From Pedobacter sp. V48 (GTDB lineage Bacteria > Bacteroidota > Bacteroidia > Sphingobacteriales > Sphingobacteriaceae): 44,642 bases of DNA. The stretch's first letter is position 1. Every line of letters begins with the position of its first letter. Below, piece by piece: positions 43,534-44,642 of this stretch. The stretch is from contig NZ_AWRU01000006.1 in assembly GCF_000523515.1 (NCBI RefSeq), positions 26,266 through 70,907 of the forward strand, given 5' to 3'. The position numbers and the translations under genes are program-made. Below the pieces are notes generated by a model that saw nothing but the letters and a program-made list of their open reading frames with translations, was not told where the DNA came from and did no database searches.

Positions 43534-44594
43534 TGAACAGGTCCTTTAATCTTCTTCTTATTTTGTTTATGACTATACTCTTAAATAAAGGGCTGGCGCA
43601 GCAGGTCTCCAGATCTGGCTTATTATGGGGCAAGCTGCCGCCTGTTCCCGATCGCGTAGGTTTTGCAGGTTCTTTTGCAGGTGTTTCCAATGGTGCATTA
43701 CTGGTTGCCGGTGGTGCAAATTTCCCCGATGGTGGTGCACCATGGACAGGCGCTGTGAAGGCATGGCATGATCATATTTTTGTTCTCGAAAACCCAAAAG
43801 GAAAATGGAAAGCGGCAGGTAAATTACCTTATCCATTAGGCTATGGAGCTTCCATAAACTGGAAAGAGGCCTTAATTATTCTTGGTGGCAGTAATGAAAA
43901 AGGCCACCATGCAGAAGTGTTCCTGTTAAATTATAAGAACGGCAAAGTTGAAACGGTCAATCTGCCAAATCTGCCTCATGCAATTGCAAATACCTCGGCC
44001 GCGCTGGTTGGGAGTGTAGTTTATGTTGCCGGTGGAATTGAGAAGCCGGATGATAAGGTTGCCGGAGATAATTTCTGGGCATTGGATCTCAATGCAATTG
44101 AAAAGGGCTGGAAAGTATTACCCACCTGGCCTGGTGCTCCAAGAATGCTCAGTGTTGCGGGGGCACAAGGCGGTACATTTTACCTGTTTAGTGGGGTAGC
44201 ACTTATCAATGGCAACCGCGACTATTTAAAAGATGCTTATCGGTACCATCCCGAAACAGGATGGAAAAAAATAGCAGAGCTTCCGGCTTCAGTAGCGGCA
44301 GCTCCAACACCTGCTTATGCCTCCGGACAATCTTCATTACAAATATTTGGTGGCGATGATGGTCAACTAGCTGCCAGCGCTGCGGTACTAAAAGAAAAAC
44401 ACCCTGGCTTTTCAAACAGAATCTTAAATTATAATACGCTTACCAATACCTGGACGTCTGACGGAAAGCCATTCGCTACCCGGCCGCCGGTAACCACAAC
44501 CCTAACTGTTTGGAACGGAAATGTAATTATTGCAGGTGGCGAAATCAGACCGGCAGTAAGGACCCCTAACGTATTAATCGCAACTTACAAATGA
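43530..44594 (+). CDS. nanM: Secreted Kelch-type sialic acid mutarotase (cyclically permuted family)
   Basis: A 354-aa exported protein with a signal peptide (LLLILFMTILLNKGLAQ) and Kelch-type propeller blades, visible as repeated LLVAGGANFPDGG, LIILGGSNEKGHH, VVYVAGGIEKPDD, YLFSGVALINGN and LQIFGGDDGQL units. It resembles NanM and the cyclically permuted mutarotase family, which speed the alpha/beta anomer exchange of released sialic acid in the periplasm. It overlaps the lyase gene by 4 nt (ATGA) and the next MFS gene by 4 nt, so all three are translationally coupled. The start could also be the second ATG, at 43533. Confidence 0.88.
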   Translation: MMNRSFNLLLILFMTILLNKGLAQQVSRSGLLWGKLPPVPDRVGFAGSFAGVSNGALLVAGGANFPDGGAPWTGAVKAWHDHIFVLENPKGKWKAAGKLPYPLGYGASINWKEALIILGGSNEKGHHAEVFLLNYKNGKVETVNLPNLPHAIANTSAALVGSVVYVAGGIEKPDDKVAGDNFWALDLNAIEKGWKVLPTWPGAPRMLSVAGAQGGTFYLFSGVALINGNRDYLKDAYRYHPETGWKKIAELPASVAAAPTPAYASGQSSLQIFGGDDGQLAASAAVLKEKHPGFSNRILNYNTLTNTWTSDGKPFATRPPVTTTLTVWNGNVIIAGGEIRPAVRTPNVLIATYK

Positions 44595-44642
44595 AGAATC
44601 CCGGACAAACCACTTCCCTCTACTCATGGATCATTGTAGCCA
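44591..44642 (+). CDS. Start of an MFS transporter, cut by the window end
   Basis: Only 17 residues are present (MKNPGQTTSLYSWIIVA). The ATG overlaps the mutarotase stop as ATGA. The short soluble tail running into SWIIVA is how MFS transporters often begin, and a sugar transporter is expected here in the sialic acid operon, probably moving sialic acid across the inner membrane. The identification rests mainly on context. Confidence 0.55.
   Translation, partial: MKNPGQTTSLYSWIIVA

Noticed and set aside
1..44642. Mobile elements, CRISPR arrays, tRNA or rRNA genes
   Set aside because: I found no transposase or integrase motifs, regularly spaced repeats or tRNA-like cloverleaf sequences; very divergent or short ones could be missed by eye.

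Overview
The window looks like chromosome of a Bacteroidetes bacterium of the Sphingobacteriaceae (Pedobacter-like); the genus is an inference. The basis is two SusC/SusD pairs, an ECF sigma / FecR switch next to an STN-bearing SusC, lipoproteins with Bacteroidetes lipoboxes, a short adenylate kinase beside obgE, starts mostly without Shine-Dalgarno sequences, and AT-rich DNA. I saw no tRNA, rRNA, CRISPR array, transposase or phage gene.

Layout. (1) 150-5541: an AhpD-like protein, a GxGYxYP putative glycosidase, an AraC regulator divergent from a PhyH dioxygenase, and a secreted GH5-like glycosidase. (2) 5629-15995: a glycan-uptake locus of ECF sigma factor, FecR anti-sigma, SusC with STN domain, SusD, an IPT/NHL lipoprotein and a beta-helix lipoprotein. 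It carries no glycoside hydrolase of its own, so block 1 may supply enzymes. (3) 16333-18004: the housekeeping genes adk and obgE. (4) 18001-22908, minus strand: a 68-aa double-glycine-leader peptide, an HlyD adaptor, a C39-peptidase ABC exporter with an intact catalytic triad, and an MFS transporter. This is a compact peptide-secretion unit without visible modification enzymes. (5) 23194-29687: an AraC regulator divergent from a probable sugar-oxidation operon: a 1008-aa ThuA / dehydrogenase / HEAT / cupredoxin fusion, a ketose 3-epimerase-like enzyme, a Gfo/Idh/MocA oxidoreductase and a small cytochrome c. (6) 29739-33333: a DUF1801 protein, an ECF sigma factor with a membrane-anchored beta-barrel partner, and a PF03640 lipoprotein. 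(7) 33426-44642: a sialic acid utilisation locus with a FadR/NanR-type regulator, two lipoprotein sialidases, SusC without STN, SusD, two DHDPS/NAL-family aldolases, a secreted Kelch mutarotase and the first codons of an MFS transporter cut by the window end.

How the parts work together. Locus 2 has the parts for transenvelope signalling (STN to FecR to sigma), while locus 7 probably responds to an intracellular ligand through the GntR protein; possible shared operators lie before gntR and before the first sialidase. In locus 7, surface or periplasmic sialidases would free sialic acid, SusCD import it or its glycan, the mutarotase equilibrate anomers, the MFS protein take it into the cytoplasm and the lyase split it. 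In locus 5, the cupredoxin and the cytochrome c suggest electrons from periplasmic sugar oxidation pass to the respiratory chain, with epimerase and oxidoreductase acting inside the cell. The most novel-looking items are the peptide exporter unit, the copper-protein fusion and a 19-nt motif found twice in locus 5.
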